Positions 21,531-29,867 of a DNA stretch of 64,000 nt are shown piece by piece. The translations under genes were made by a program, and so were the position numbers. How positions within the stretch are numbered: the stretch's first letter is position 1; each line of letters begins with the position of its first letter. The notes below the pieces were generated by a model. That model did not search any database. It was given only the letters and a program-made list of their open reading frames with translations, and was not told where the DNA came from. Source of the stretch: Kutzneria viridogrisea (GTDB lineage: Bacteria; Actinomycetota; Actinomycetes; Mycobacteriales; Pseudonocardiaceae); contig JACJID010000001.1 in NCBI GenBank assembly GCA_014138725.1, positions 310,001-374,000 of the forward strand. Reading direction: 5' to 3'.

Positions 21531-23822
21531 TCAGCCGAGCATGATGAAGCGTGCGGCCAGTTCCGCGGCACTGGTCACGGCCACCCGCAGCACCCCGGCG
21601 GAGTCGATCACCCCGCTGTCCGGGCCGCCCGCGAAGGACTCGGTGTGCACGTCGAACCCGCCGGTCGGTGGTGCGGTGGTGAGCCGCTCGGCCTCGATCC
21701 CGCCGTTGACGGCGTTCTGCAGCAGGGGCGCGCGCAGGGCCGCGGCCACCGCCGCCCAGCCCGCGGTCTCGTCGGGGTCGGCCAGGCCCGTGCCGGACAG
21801 CGCCTCGCCCGCCAGGAACAGGGCGACCCCACCGCCCGCGACCACGCCCTCGGCGATGGCCGTGCGCATGGCCAGCACGGCGCGTTCGGTCCGGGACTTG
21901 CGCTCGGCCAGTTCGGACTGGGTCAGCGCCCCCACGGTGATCGCGGTGACGCCCCCTGCCAGCTGGTCCAGCCGCTGCTGCAACTGCGGGCGCTGCTCCG
22001 GCGGGGCCTGTGCGAGCTGCCAGTTGACCAGGCTGAGCCGTTCCGCCAGCCGGGGGTTCTGCCCCGACTCGACCACGATGGTGGTCTCGTCCCTGGTGAC
22101 GACCACGGTCCGCGCGGTGCCCAGGTGGTCCAGCTCCACCTGCGCCAGGTCGGCGGCCGAGGCCACGACCACCGCGCCGGTCACGGCGGCGATGTCCGCC
22201 AGCCACTCCACCTGGTCGGCGCCGCCCGGGGCCCGCACGGCCACCGACTTGAAGGTGCCCCGGACCTTGTTGACCACCAGGGTCGACTGGGTCTCGCCCA
22301 CCACCTCGGTGGCGATCACCAGCAGGGGCTTGCCGCTCTGCATCACCTTCTCCAACACCGGCACCAGCTCGGCGACGCGGTCCAGCACGTCGGCCACCAG
22401 CAGCACCCGCGCGTCTTCCAGCACGGCCTCGCGGCGCTGGTCGTCGGTGATGAAGTAGGCCGAGGTGAACCCGCTGCCGAAGCGGATGCCGCCGACCTCG
22501 CGGGTGGCCAGCGCGATGTCGTTGCTCTCCTCCACGACGATCGCCCCGCTGCGGCCCACCCGGGACAGGGCCTGTGCGATCAACGTGCCGATCTGGCCGT
22601 CGGTGGCCGAGCTGGTGGCCAGCCGCTCCACGTGGTGCATGGTCGCCAGCGGGGTGGCCATCGAGGCCAGCAGCGCGCAGGCCCGCGTCGCGGCCTGCGC
22701 CACGCCCCGCCGCAGCCGGATCGGGTGCGCCCCGGCCCGCATCGCCTCCAGCAGGCGGGTGACCATGGCCTGGGCGAGGACCACGGCGGTGGCCGCCCCG
22801 TCCCCGGCGCCGACCCGCACCTGCTGCACGAGGTCGCGCACGTAGCCGGCGCCCAGCTCGTAGCGCGGGTCCTCGGCGCGCAGCGTGCTGGTGATCAGCG
22901 CGGTGTCGCTGAGCTCCACGTAGCGGCCGTGTTCGTCGATGACCGCCACGCGGCGGCCCAGCGGGCCCAGGGTGCGGCCCACCGGTTCGGCCGCGGCGCG
23001 GATGCCCCTGGCCACGGCGATCTGCGCGGCGCTGTAGGTGGCCGCCCGCTTCAGGTCCGGACCGGCCGAGTTGTGCGGCTCGCCGACCACCCCGGCCCTG
23101 GCCACCCGCAGCCCGGGCCCCGCGTCGTAGGCGAAGTAGCGCGGGGACTGGTCGGGCCGCCGCACGCGCACGGCGTCGTGCACGTACTTGAACAGCTCCT
23201 CGCTGTCGATCCAGCCGTCCCCGTCGAGGTCGGCGTCCCCGGTGGACAGGCCCTGTACCAGCACGTCGGTGAAGATCGAGGACTGTGGGGACTCCACCGC
23301 GAGGGTGTCCTCCTCGTAGGCGTACTCGTAGGCGTTGGAGGCGGTGAGCACCACGTAACCGTGGTTCTCGTGGTTGTCCAGCACCTCGTCGCGGGCGGCC
23401 TTGAAGCCCTCCACGAAGGCCCCGCTGAAGCAACAGTCGAGCAGTAGCAGCTTGCCCGCGGCCAGGCAGTCCTCCAGCTGCTCGTTGACGAAGGAGCGGG
23501 AGATCGCCGAGCCAGCGGGCCGGTCCTGCACGGTGTTGGTGGTGGCGAAGTACAACCGCCGCTGCGGGGTGGTCACCCCGTGGCAGGAGAAGTACAGCAG
23601 CACCATGTCCTCGCGGGACCGGTTGGTGGTCAACGCCTCGATGCCCCGGCGCACCTCCAGGTCGGTGCCGTCGCGCAGTACCTCCACGGTGTCGAACGCC
23701 CCGACCGCGGGGTCCAGCAGCAGGGCCGCCAGCCGGGTGACGTCCTGCTCGGGCCCGCGCAGGCGGGACAGCCGGGTGTCCTCGTACTCGCCGGTGGCGA
23801 CCAGCAGCGCGTGTCGGCCCAT
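21531..23822 (-). CDS. Caspase / EF-hand / GroEL-like chaperonin fusion
   Basis: 763 aa. Residues 1-185 form a caspase-like (C14) protease with His81 in LLYFSCHG and Cys131 in LLLDCCFSG. Residues 198-209 are a canonical calcium EF-hand loop (DLDGDGWIDSEE). Residues about 258-763 align with GroEL over equatorial, intermediate and apical domains: VGRTLGPLGRRV, GDGAATAVVLAQAMV, AGAHPIRLRRGV, GGIRFGSGFTSAYFITD, TLVVNKVRGTFKSVAV, EGVVAGGGVALF. ATPase residues Asp52 and Asp87 of E. coli GroEL are kept (SDT, GDG), but the Asp398 position is Arg647 (TERAV) and the GGM tail is missing. ATP hydrolysis is therefore probably lost. It starts 3 nt after the EACC1-like gene. A conflict or regulated-death role is inferred. 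Confidence 0.88.
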   Translation of the reverse strand: MGRHALLVATGEYEDTRLSRLRGPEQDVTRLAALLLDPAVGAFDTVEVLRDGTDLEVRRGIEALTTNRSREDMVLLYFSCHGVTTPQRRLYFATTNTVQDRPAGSAISRSFVNEQLEDCLAAGKLLLLDCCFSGAFVEGFKAARDEVLDNHENHGYVVLTASNAYEYAYEEDTLAVESPQSSIFTDVLVQGLSTGDADLDGDGWIDSEELFKYVHDAVRVRRPDQSPRYFAYDAGPGLRVARAGVVGEPHNSAGPDLKRAATYSAAQIAVARGIRAAAEPVGRTLGPLGRRVAVIDEHGRYVELSDTALITSTLRAEDPRYELGAGYVRDLVQQVRVGAGDGAATAVVLAQAMVTRLLEAMRAGAHPIRLRRGVAQAATRACALLASMATPLATMHHVERLATSSATDGQIGTLIAQALSRVGRSGAIVVEESNDIALATREVGGIRFGSGFTSAYFITDDQRREAVLEDARVLLVADVLDRVAELVPVLEKVMQSGKPLLVIATEVVGETQSTLVVNKVRGTFKSVAVRAPGGADQVEWLADIAAVTGAVVVASAADLAQVELDHLGTARTVVVTRDETTIVVESGQNPRLAERLSLVNWQLAQAPPEQRPQLQQRLDQLAGGVTAITVGALTQSELAERKSRTERAVLAMRTAIAEGVVAGGGVALFLAGEALSGTGLADPDETAGWAAVAAALRAPLLQNAVNGGIEAERLTTAPPTGGFDVHTESFAGGPDSGVIDSAGVLRVAVTSAAELAARFIMLG

Positions 23823-23825
23823 CGC

Positions 23826-24197
23826 TCACTCCCGCCCGGCGGAGTGCTCGCGCAGCCAGGTCTCGACCACCTGGCGCTCGGTGCGCGCGCCGGCGCCGTC
23901 GATCCGGAGCCGGTCCTGGCCGGAGCGCAGTTCGATGCTGCGGGCGCTGCCCCGCTTGACGAAGGCCAGCAACACCGAGACCAGGGCCCTGATCGCGCTG
24001 GGCGTGGTGAGCCCGGCGACCACCAGCGCCCCGATCGTGGTGGCCGTGTCAGACTTGGCCCCGGGTTCGGCGGGCGTGGAGACGGGCCGGGCGTCGACCC
24101 GGGCCCCGCCGTGCAGCTCCCGCAGCAGCGAACTCGTTGCCGCGGCAAGGTTCCCGTCCGCTTCGAGGACGATCTCGATCTGGGTCACGGACTGCAC
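23826..24197 (-). CDS. EACC1-like small partner of the caspase-chaperonin
   Basis: 123 aa with a beta-rich N-terminus (QIEIVLEADGNLAAATSSLL), a hydrophobic central helix (ATTIGALVVAGLTTPSAIRA, VSVLLAFVK) and a C-terminal pair of strands plus helix (SIELRSGQDRLRIDG, ERQVVETWLREH). This order matches what I recall of EACC1 (effector-associated constant component 1), the small protein accompanying caspase or trypsin effectors in predicted actinobacterial conflict systems. The match is by pattern, not a search. GTG at 24197 is the first start; another GTG lies three codons in. It is separated from the caspase start by 3 nt. Confidence 0.65.
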   Translation of the reverse strand: MQSVTQIEIVLEADGNLAAATSSLLRELHGGARVDARPVSTPAEPGAKSDTATTIGALVVAGLTTPSAIRALVSVLLAFVKRGSARSIELRSGQDRLRIDGAGARTERQVVETWLREHSAGRE

Positions 24198-24211
24198 TTC
24201 GCCGCCCTGAC

Positions 24212-24245
24212 CCGGATCGTGTCGCCCCGGCGGGACACGATCCGG
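24212..24245. terminator. Hairpin terminator between hpa operon and EACC1-like gene
   Basis: Perfect 12-bp stem CCGGATCGTGTC / GACACGATCCGG with a 10-nt loop, 13 bp past the hpaD stop. It also lies only 14 bp upstream of the EACC1-like GTG, so that gene's promoter must overlap the hairpin, or it is read through from the hpa operon. Confidence 0.75.
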
Positions 24246-24258
24246 TCACGGCGGGGCG

Positions 24259-25296
24259 CTACACCTGCTCACCCAGCTTGAACTCCGTGGACCTGGTGTA
24301 GGAGAAGCCGTCGGCGCCGATGGTCACGTCCATCTCGCGGGCGTCGGTGCGGGCCACCAGCGGGCGCGGGGCGCCGTCCAGGTCGAGCACGGGGGAGGCC
24401 TCGGTGTACCAGCTGGGCACGACGGCGTTGCCCCACCAGTCGCGGCGCTGGTTGTCGTGCACATCCCAGGTGATCACGGGATTGTCCGGGTCCCCGGTGT
24501 AGTAGTCGTGGGTGTAGATCTCGATGCGGTGCCCGTCGGGATCGCGCAGGTACAGGTAGAACGCGTTGGACACGCCGTGGCGGCCGGGTCCGCGCTCGAT
24601 CATGTCCGACTGGCGCAGCGCGCCGAGGTGGTCGCAGATGTGCAGGATCTGGTGCCGCTCGTGGGTGGCGAACGCGATGTGGTGCAGGCGCGGTCCGTCG
24701 CCCCCGGTCAACGCCACGTCGTGCACGGTGGGCTTGCGGAACATCCAGGCCGCGTACACGGTCCCGTCCGAGTCCTGGATGTCCTCCGACACGCGGAAAC
24801 CCAGGCCCTCGTAGTACTTCCGGGCCGCGGGCACGTCGGGGGTGTTGAGGTTGAAGTGGTCCAGCCGGGAGATCGCGCCCGCCCCGTGGGTGTCGTAGCG
24901 CTGGGTGAACCGCTCCACGTGCACCGCCTCGTGGAAGAACTCGATCGGGAAACCGAGCGGGTCCTCCACCCGCACCGCCTCGCCGATGCCCAGCGTGGCA
25001 CCGGGTTCGCGCCGCCGCACCCGTACGCCGAGCTCCCGGTAGTACGCCTCGGCGAGGTCCAGGTCGGCGGGGGTGCGCACCCGGTAGCCCAGCACGGCCA
25101 GCGCGGGCACCGGGCCGCGCCGCAGCACCAGCGAGTGGTGCAGGTACTCCTCGAACGCGCGCAGGTGGATCGTGTCGGCGTCCTCGTGCGTGACGACCAG
25201 CCCGAGCACGTCCACGTAGAAGGCCCGTGAGGCTCGCAGGTCGCTGACGACGAACTCGGCGTAGGCGCAGCGGATCACGTCTGGGGCGGTGCTCAT
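24259..25296 (-). CDS. hpaD: 3,4-dihydroxyphenylacetate 2,3-dioxygenase
   Basis: 345 aa type I extradiol dioxygenase with two vicinal-oxygen-chelate modules. The iron ligands are visible as His in SRLDHFNLNTPDV, His in LHHIAFAT and Glu in HRIEIYTHDYY. The C-terminal NPVITWDVHDNQRRDWWG is typical of HpaD enzymes. It cleaves homoprotocatechuate to 5-carboxymethyl-2-hydroxymuconate semialdehyde, the substrate of the adjacent dehydrogenase. ATG 25296 overlaps the hpaE stop by 4 nt. Last gene of the operon. Confidence 0.92.
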   Translation of the reverse strand: MSTAPDVIRCAYAEFVVSDLRASRAFYVDVLGLVVTHEDADTIHLRAFEEYLHHSLVLRRGPVPALAVLGYRVRTPADLDLAEAYYRELGVRVRRREPGATLGIGEAVRVEDPLGFPIEFFHEAVHVERFTQRYDTHGAGAISRLDHFNLNTPDVPAARKYYEGLGFRVSEDIQDSDGTVYAAWMFRKPTVHDVALTGGDGPRLHHIAFATHERHQILHICDHLGALRQSDMIERGPGRHGVSNAFYLYLRDPDGHRIEIYTHDYYTGDPDNPVITWDVHDNQRRDWWGNAVVPSWYTEASPVLDLDGAPRPLVARTDAREMDVTIGADGFSYTRSTEFKLGEQV

Positions 25297-26804
25297 GCCG
25301 AAGTCCTCTCGCTGGCGCCGAATCGCGCGGTGTGCACCTCGCCGAGCGTGACGTGCACGGCCTGCTGGTGGGTGTAGAAGTCCAGTGAGCGGTAGCCGCC
25401 CTCGTGGCCGAGGCCGGATGCCTTGACCCCGCCGAACGGGGTGCGCAGGTCGCGGACGTTGTGCGAGTTCAGCCACACCATGCCCGCCTGCACGGACTGC
25501 GCGAAGGTGTGCGCCCTGGTGAGGTCGCTGGTCCACACGTACGCGGCGAGGCCGTACCTGACGGCGTTGGCCAGTTCCAGCGCCTCCTGTTCGGTGTCGA
25601 ACGGGGAGATCGCCACCACGGGACCGAAGACCTCCTCCTGGAAGATCCGCGCCGTGCGTGGCACGTCGGCGAACACCGTTGGCGCCACGTAGTTCCCGGT
25701 CGGCAACCCCGCGGGACGGCCGCCGCCCGCGAGCAACCTGCCCTCCGACTTGCCCAGTTCCACGTAGTGCATGACCTTGGCGTAGTGCTCGGGGTGCACC
25801 AGGGCGCCGACCTCGGTGGCCGGGTCGTGCGGGTCGCCGACCACGATGTTGGCGGCGCGCTCGGCGTAGCGGCGGCAGAACTCCGCGTAGACCGGGCGCT
25901 GCACCAGGATCCGGCTGCCCGCGGTGCAGCGCTCCCCGTTGAGCGAGAACACGCCGAACAGGGTGGAGTCGATCGCCGCGTCCAGGTCGGCGTCGGCGAA
26001 GACCACCGCTGGCGACTTGCCGCCCAGCTCCATGGACATCGCCTTGAGCGAGTCCGCGCAGTTGCGGTAGATCAGCTGCCCGGTGGTGGTCTCCCCGGTG
26101 AACGAGATCAGCGGCACGTCGGGGTGGCGCACCAGCGCGTCACCGGCCTGTTCCCCGATGCCGTTGACCAGGTTGAACACGCCATCGGGCAGACCGGCCT
26201 CCCGGAAGATGCCCGCCCACAGGCCCGCCGACAGCGGGGTGAACTCCGCGGGCTTGAGCACCACCGTGCAGCCCGATGCCAAGGCGGGGGCCAGTTTCCA
26301 GCTCTCCAACATGAACGGGGTGTTCCACGGGGTGATCAGCCCGGCCACGCCGACCGGCTTGCGGTGCACGTAGTTCAGCTGGCGGCCCGGCACCTGGTAG
26401 ACCTCGTCGGACTGCGCCACGACCAGGTCGGCGAAGAAGCGGAAGTTCTCCGCGGCGCGCTGGGCCTGGCCCAGGGCCTGGGTGATCGGCAGGCCGGTGT
26501 CGAAGGTCTCCAGCTCGGCGAGCCGCTTGTCCTGTGCCTGCACGGCATCGGCGATCCGGTTCAGGATCCGCGCCCTGGCCCTGGCCTGCATGCCGGGCCA
26601 TTCGCCGCTGACGAAGGCCGCGCGGGCCGCGGCCACGGCCCGGTCGACGTCGGCCGCCTGCCCCGCCGCGGCGAGGGTGTAGGGCTGGTTGGTGACGGGA
26701 TCGAGCACCTCGAAGGTCTCGCCGCCCACGCTGTCGACGAACTGCCCGCCGATGTAGTGCGGCAACTTGTCCGGCAGGTCCGCCGGGACGTGGTGCGCTG
26801 CCAT
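25293..26804 (-). CDS. hpaE: 5-carboxymethyl-2-hydroxymuconate semialdehyde dehydrogenase
   Basis: 503 aa NAD-dependent aldehyde dehydrogenase. Catalytic Cys lies in FSLNGERCTAGSR and the general-base Glu in MELGGKSP; GFTGETTTG-like cofactor residues appear as SFTGETTTGQLIY. Its position next to hpaD makes the HpaE assignment strong. ATG 26804 lies 2 nt after the stop of the DapA-like gene. Confidence 0.9.
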   Translation of the reverse strand: MAAHHVPADLPDKLPHYIGGQFVDSVGGETFEVLDPVTNQPYTLAAAGQAADVDRAVAAARAAFVSGEWPGMQARARARILNRIADAVQAQDKRLAELETFDTGLPITQALGQAQRAAENFRFFADLVVAQSDEVYQVPGRQLNYVHRKPVGVAGLITPWNTPFMLESWKLAPALASGCTVVLKPAEFTPLSAGLWAGIFREAGLPDGVFNLVNGIGEQAGDALVRHPDVPLISFTGETTTGQLIYRNCADSLKAMSMELGGKSPAVVFADADLDAAIDSTLFGVFSLNGERCTAGSRILVQRPVYAEFCRRYAERAANIVVGDPHDPATEVGALVHPEHYAKVMHYVELGKSEGRLLAGGGRPAGLPTGNYVAPTVFADVPRTARIFQEEVFGPVVAISPFDTEQEALELANAVRYGLAAYVWTSDLTRAHTFAQSVQAGMVWLNSHNVRDLRTPFGGVKASGLGHEGGYRSLDFYTHQQAVHVTLGEVHTARFGASERTSA

Positions 26805-26806
26805 GC

Positions 26807-27751
26807 TCAGTTGCCTCCAACGGTGAAGCCGTCCACGGGTGTGAGGTACTGCTCGCCCTGTGCCAGCAGGGTGGTGATGCGCTGCCGCCCGGGTTCGGTC
26901 GGCGTGATCAGCGGAGGGCGCACGAAGCCGGAGGCGAGCAGCCCGCGCTGCTGCAGCACCCACTTGCCCGGCGCGGGATTGGTCTCCACGAACAGCAGGT
27001 CCACCAACGGGTGCAGCCCGTAGTGCAGCTCGCGGGCCCGCTCCAGGTCACCGGCCTGCCAGGCCTCGTAGAGCTGCGCGCAGGCCGCGGGCGCGATGTT
27101 GGCCGTGGCGCTGACGAATCCCGCGCCACCCAGTGCGAGCAGTGGCAGGCACAGCAGCTCGATCCCCGACCAGACAAGCAGATCACGGCCGCACAGGTGC
27201 AGCACCCGCGAGAAGTGCTCGAAGTCCTTCGTCGTCTCCTTGATGCCAACGAAGTTCTCCAGGTCCGCGTAGAGCCTGGCGACCGTCTCCGGCGCGAGGT
27301 CCACGGCGGTGCGGCTGGGCACGTTGTAGGCGATCACCGGCAGGTCCGGGAAGCTGCGCGCAACCGTGCTGTACCAGGTGTACAGGGCCTCCTGGGTCGG
27401 CCGGGCGTAGTACGGGGTGATCACCAGCACCGCGTCCGCACCGGCCTCCCGCGCCGCGGCGGTCAGCTCCAGGGTCTCGTCCAGCTTGGCCGAGCCGGTG
27501 CCCGGCACGAAGGGCACCCGGTCGGCCACGGCCTGGGCCACCACGCGGATCGCCTCGGCGCGCTCGTCCAGGGTCTGCGCCCCGGGCTCGCCGGTGGACC
27601 CGCCGAGCGAGATCCCGTGCGTGCCCGAGGCCAGCTGCCAGTGCACCAGGTTCGCCAGCCCCGCGTGGTCCAGCTCCCCGTCCGCGGTGAACGGGGTCAT
27701 CAGCGGCGCGATCGACCCCCGGATCTGCCGGGGGTCAGAGCGGAATCGCAT
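26807..27751 (-). CDS. DapA-family aldolase of the hpa operon
   Basis: 314 aa class I aldolase of the dihydrodipicolinate synthase family. GSTGEPGAQTLDER, VITPYYARPTQEAL, the YNVPSRTAVDL loop and the Schiff-base Lys in GIKETTKD are all present. True DapA acts in lysine synthesis; the operon position instead suggests aldol cleavage late in homoprotocatechuate degradation, where other bacteria use the unrelated HpaI. That role is inferred. The gene start lies within the 3' end of the GntR gene. Confidence 0.8.
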   Translation of the reverse strand: MRFRSDPRQIRGSIAPLMTPFTADGELDHAGLANLVHWQLASGTHGISLGGSTGEPGAQTLDERAEAIRVVAQAVADRVPFVPGTGSAKLDETLELTAAAREAGADAVLVITPYYARPTQEALYTWYSTVARSFPDLPVIAYNVPSRTAVDLAPETVARLYADLENFVGIKETTKDFEHFSRVLHLCGRDLLVWSGIELLCLPLLALGGAGFVSATANIAPAACAQLYEAWQAGDLERARELHYGLHPLVDLLFVETNPAPGKWVLQQRGLLASGFVRPPLITPTEPGRQRITTLLAQGEQYLTPVDGFTVGGN

Positions 27752-28398
27752 GGGTTCTCCTTGTGGTCCAGGAAGGCTCGCAGGGTGGCCAGCCGGTGCT
27801 CGCGCACGGCCAGTTCGACCTCCAGCGCGGGCGCGCCGCGCGCCACCAGGTCGAGGATCTGCTCGTGTTCGCGCACCGACTCGTGCGCGCGTCCGGGCAC
27901 GAAGCTGAACGTGGAGGTGCGCAGCGCGGACAACCGGTTCCAGCCGCGGTGCACCAGGTCCAGCACGTGCGGGTTGGGGCAGTGCGTGAACAGCGCCTCG
28001 TGGAACTCCCGGTTGAGCGCGGTGAACCTGTTCGGCTCGAAGTGGTCTAGGCAGCTGGTCAGCTCGGCGTTGATCTCCCGTGCCCTGGCCAGGGACTCCG
28101 GGGCGCACAGCGGGGCGGACAGCGCCGCCGCGTACCCCTCCACCAGCGCCAGGGTCTGCATCGTGTGCTGGTACTCGGTCTCGTCCACCATGGCCACCTG
28201 GGCGCCCACGTTGCGCTCGAAGGTGACCAGGCCCTCGGCCTCCAGCAGCCGGACCGCCTCCCGCACCGGGACCGCGCTGACCCCCAGCTCCTGGGCGATC
28301 TGCCCCAGCACCAGGCGGTAGCCGGGGGAGTAGCTGCCGTCGGCGATGCGCTGCTTGATCCAGTCGTAGGCCAGCCGGGACTTGCTCGGTGCGGTCAT
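27700..28398 (-). CDS. GntR-family (FCD/FadR type) regulator of the hpa operon
   Basis: 232 aa. An N-terminal GntR winged helix (LAYDWIKQRIADGSYSPGYR, VPVREAVRLLEAEGL) is followed by an FCD helical effector domain with conserved His residues (NREFHEALF, REHEQIL, REHRLAT). ATG 28398 overlaps the preceding hpaG-type stop (ATGA), and its 3' end overlaps the aldolase start by about 50 nt. It probably represses the operon from the palindrome at 29814-29829 until a pathway intermediate is bound. Confidence 0.85.
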   Translation of the reverse strand: MTAPSKSRLAYDWIKQRIADGSYSPGYRLVLGQIAQELGVSAVPVREAVRLLEAEGLVTFERNVGAQVAMVDETEYQHTMQTLALVEGYAAALSAPLCAPESLARAREINAELTSCLDHFEPNRFTALNREFHEALFTHCPNPHVLDLVHRGWNRLSALRTSTFSFVPGRAHESVREHEQILDLVARGAPALEVELAVREHRLATLRAFLDHKENPCDSALTPGRSGGRSRR

Positions 28399-29786
28399 CG
28401 CTCGTACCTCGCCCGCCACGCGGGGTTCATCGGGTACAGGCCCTCCACCGGCTCACCGGCGGCCACCTGCTCGGCGATGAACACCTCCTGCGCCTCCTGG
28501 GACATCGCGTCGGAGACCAGTTCCTCGACCAGTTCCGGCGGGATCACCAGCACCCCGTCCGCGTCCCCGACGATCACGTCCCCCGGCCGCACGGACGCGC
28601 CGCCGCAGGCCACCACCTCGTCGACCGCCCAGGGCACGTGCCGCCTGCCGAGCACCGCGGGGTGCGCGCCGCCGTGGTAGGTCGGCAGCCCCAGCGCGGT
28701 CACGGCGGCCAGGTCGCGCACGCCGCCGTCGGTGACGATGCCCGCCGCGCCGCGGACCTTCGCCCGCAGCGCGAGGATGTCGCCGACGGTACCCGCCGTG
28801 CGGTCTCCGCGTGCCTCGATCACCAGCACGTCATTCGGCTCCAGGGCGTCGAAAGCCCGCTTCTGCGCGTTGTAGCCGTTGCCGTGCGAGGAGAACAGGT
28901 CCTTGCGGTACGGGACGTACCGCAGCGTGCGCGCCCGCCCGACCAGCCGCGCGCCCGGCTGGGTCGGCGTCAGGCCGTCGATCGACACGTGGTCGTGGCC
29001 CCGCTTGCGCAGTTGCGCGGACAAGGTCGCCGTGCTGACACTGCTCAGCCGGTCCCGCAGTTCCTCGGTCAGCACGAACTCCGTTGCCGTGCCCCAGGCT
29101 TCGGCGCGCTGGTGCTCGTCCACCCGTGGCTGCGCCCCGTACGGCCCGAGCGGTTCGGTCCCGGCCACGATCGGCGTGCGCAGCCGTCCGGTGCTCAGCC
29201 CGTCGCCGTCCACCTCGACCTCCACGGTGTCCCCGGGGCCCACCACGGAGGCGCCCGCCGGGGTGCCGGTCAGCAGCACGTCCCCGGGCTCCAGCGTGAT
29301 CAGCTGCGTCAGGTCGGCGATCACCCGGTCGAACGGGAACAACAGGTCGGCGGTGGTGTCCTCCTGCACCAGCACGCCGTTGACCCAGGTGCGCACGCGC
29401 AGCCTCCTCGGGTCCAGTTCGGCCGCGGGCAGCACGGTGGGCCCGAGCGGGGTGAAGCCGTCCCCGCCCTTGGCGCGCAGGTTCGAGCCCCGGTCGGCGT
29501 GCCGCAGGTCGTAGACGCCGAAGTCGTTGGCCGCCGTCACGCCCGCCACGTGCGACCACGCCTGTTCGGGCGTGATCCGCCGGGCCCTGCGCCCGATGAC
29601 CAACGCGATCTCACCTTCGAAGCCGAGCAGTTCGGTGCCCGCGGGGCGCTCCAGCGGGGTGCCGTGCTCGGCCACGGAACTGGGCGGCTTGAGGAAGTAC
29701 GAGGGGTGGGTCGGCGTCCGGCCGCGCTGCGCGGCCCGCGAGGGGTAGTTCAGGTGCAGCGCGATGATCTTGCCGGGGGTGTTCAT
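28395..29786 (-). CDS. Fused FAH-family isomerase/decarboxylase and RraA-like aldolase
   Basis: 463 aa. Residues 1-235 are a fumarylacetoacetate-hydrolase fold of the HpaG type (FEGEIALVIGRRARR with metal ligands, AANDFGVYDLRHAD, DVLLTGTPAGASVV). Residues 250-455 are an RraA/4-carboxy-4-hydroxy-2-oxoadipate aldolase-like domain (GAAGIVTDGGVRDLAAV, VRPGDVIVGDADGVLVIP). The FAH half fits 5-carboxymethyl-2-hydroxymuconate decarboxylation/isomerisation. The RraA half could be an aldolase or oxaloacetate-type decarboxylase acting later. First gene of the hpa operon. No separate isomerase or hydratase gene is nearby. Confidence 0.85.
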   Translation of the reverse strand: MNTPGKIIALHLNYPSRAAQRGRTPTHPSYFLKPPSSVAEHGTPLERPAGTELLGFEGEIALVIGRRARRITPEQAWSHVAGVTAANDFGVYDLRHADRGSNLRAKGGDGFTPLGPTVLPAAELDPRRLRVRTWVNGVLVQEDTTADLLFPFDRVIADLTQLITLEPGDVLLTGTPAGASVVGPGDTVEVEVDGDGLSTGRLRTPIVAGTEPLGPYGAQPRVDEHQRAEAWGTATEFVLTEELRDRLSSVSTATLSAQLRKRGHDHVSIDGLTPTQPGARLVGRARTLRYVPYRKDLFSSHGNGYNAQKRAFDALEPNDVLVIEARGDRTAGTVGDILALRAKVRGAAGIVTDGGVRDLAAVTALGLPTYHGGAHPAVLGRRHVPWAVDEVVACGGASVRPGDVIVGDADGVLVIPPELVEELVSDAMSQEAQEVFIAEQVAAGEPVEGLYPMNPAWRARYER

Positions 29787-29813
29787 GGCCGGTGTCCTGC
29801 CTGGTCGGTGAAC

Positions 29814-29829
29814 ATATCGCAAAAGATAT
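29814..29829. promoter_or_regulatory. Probable GntR operator/promoter of the hpa operon
   Basis: ATATC-gcaaaa-GATAT inverted repeat inside an AT-rich island (CATATATCT on the minus strand) that stands out in GC-rich surroundings, 28 bp upstream of the FAH-RraA start. The island also offers a -10-like TATATC. Size and symmetry suit a GntR/FCD dimer. Confidence 0.55.
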
Positions 29830-29867
29830 ATGATCTGGAGGTGTGGCGAGCCCTGCGCCCGGCCGGA

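Noticed and set aside
26807-27751. True lysine-pathway dapA
   Set aside because: It is embedded in a homoprotocatechuate operon with its regulator; the family includes many catabolic aldolases, so no dapA symbol was given.
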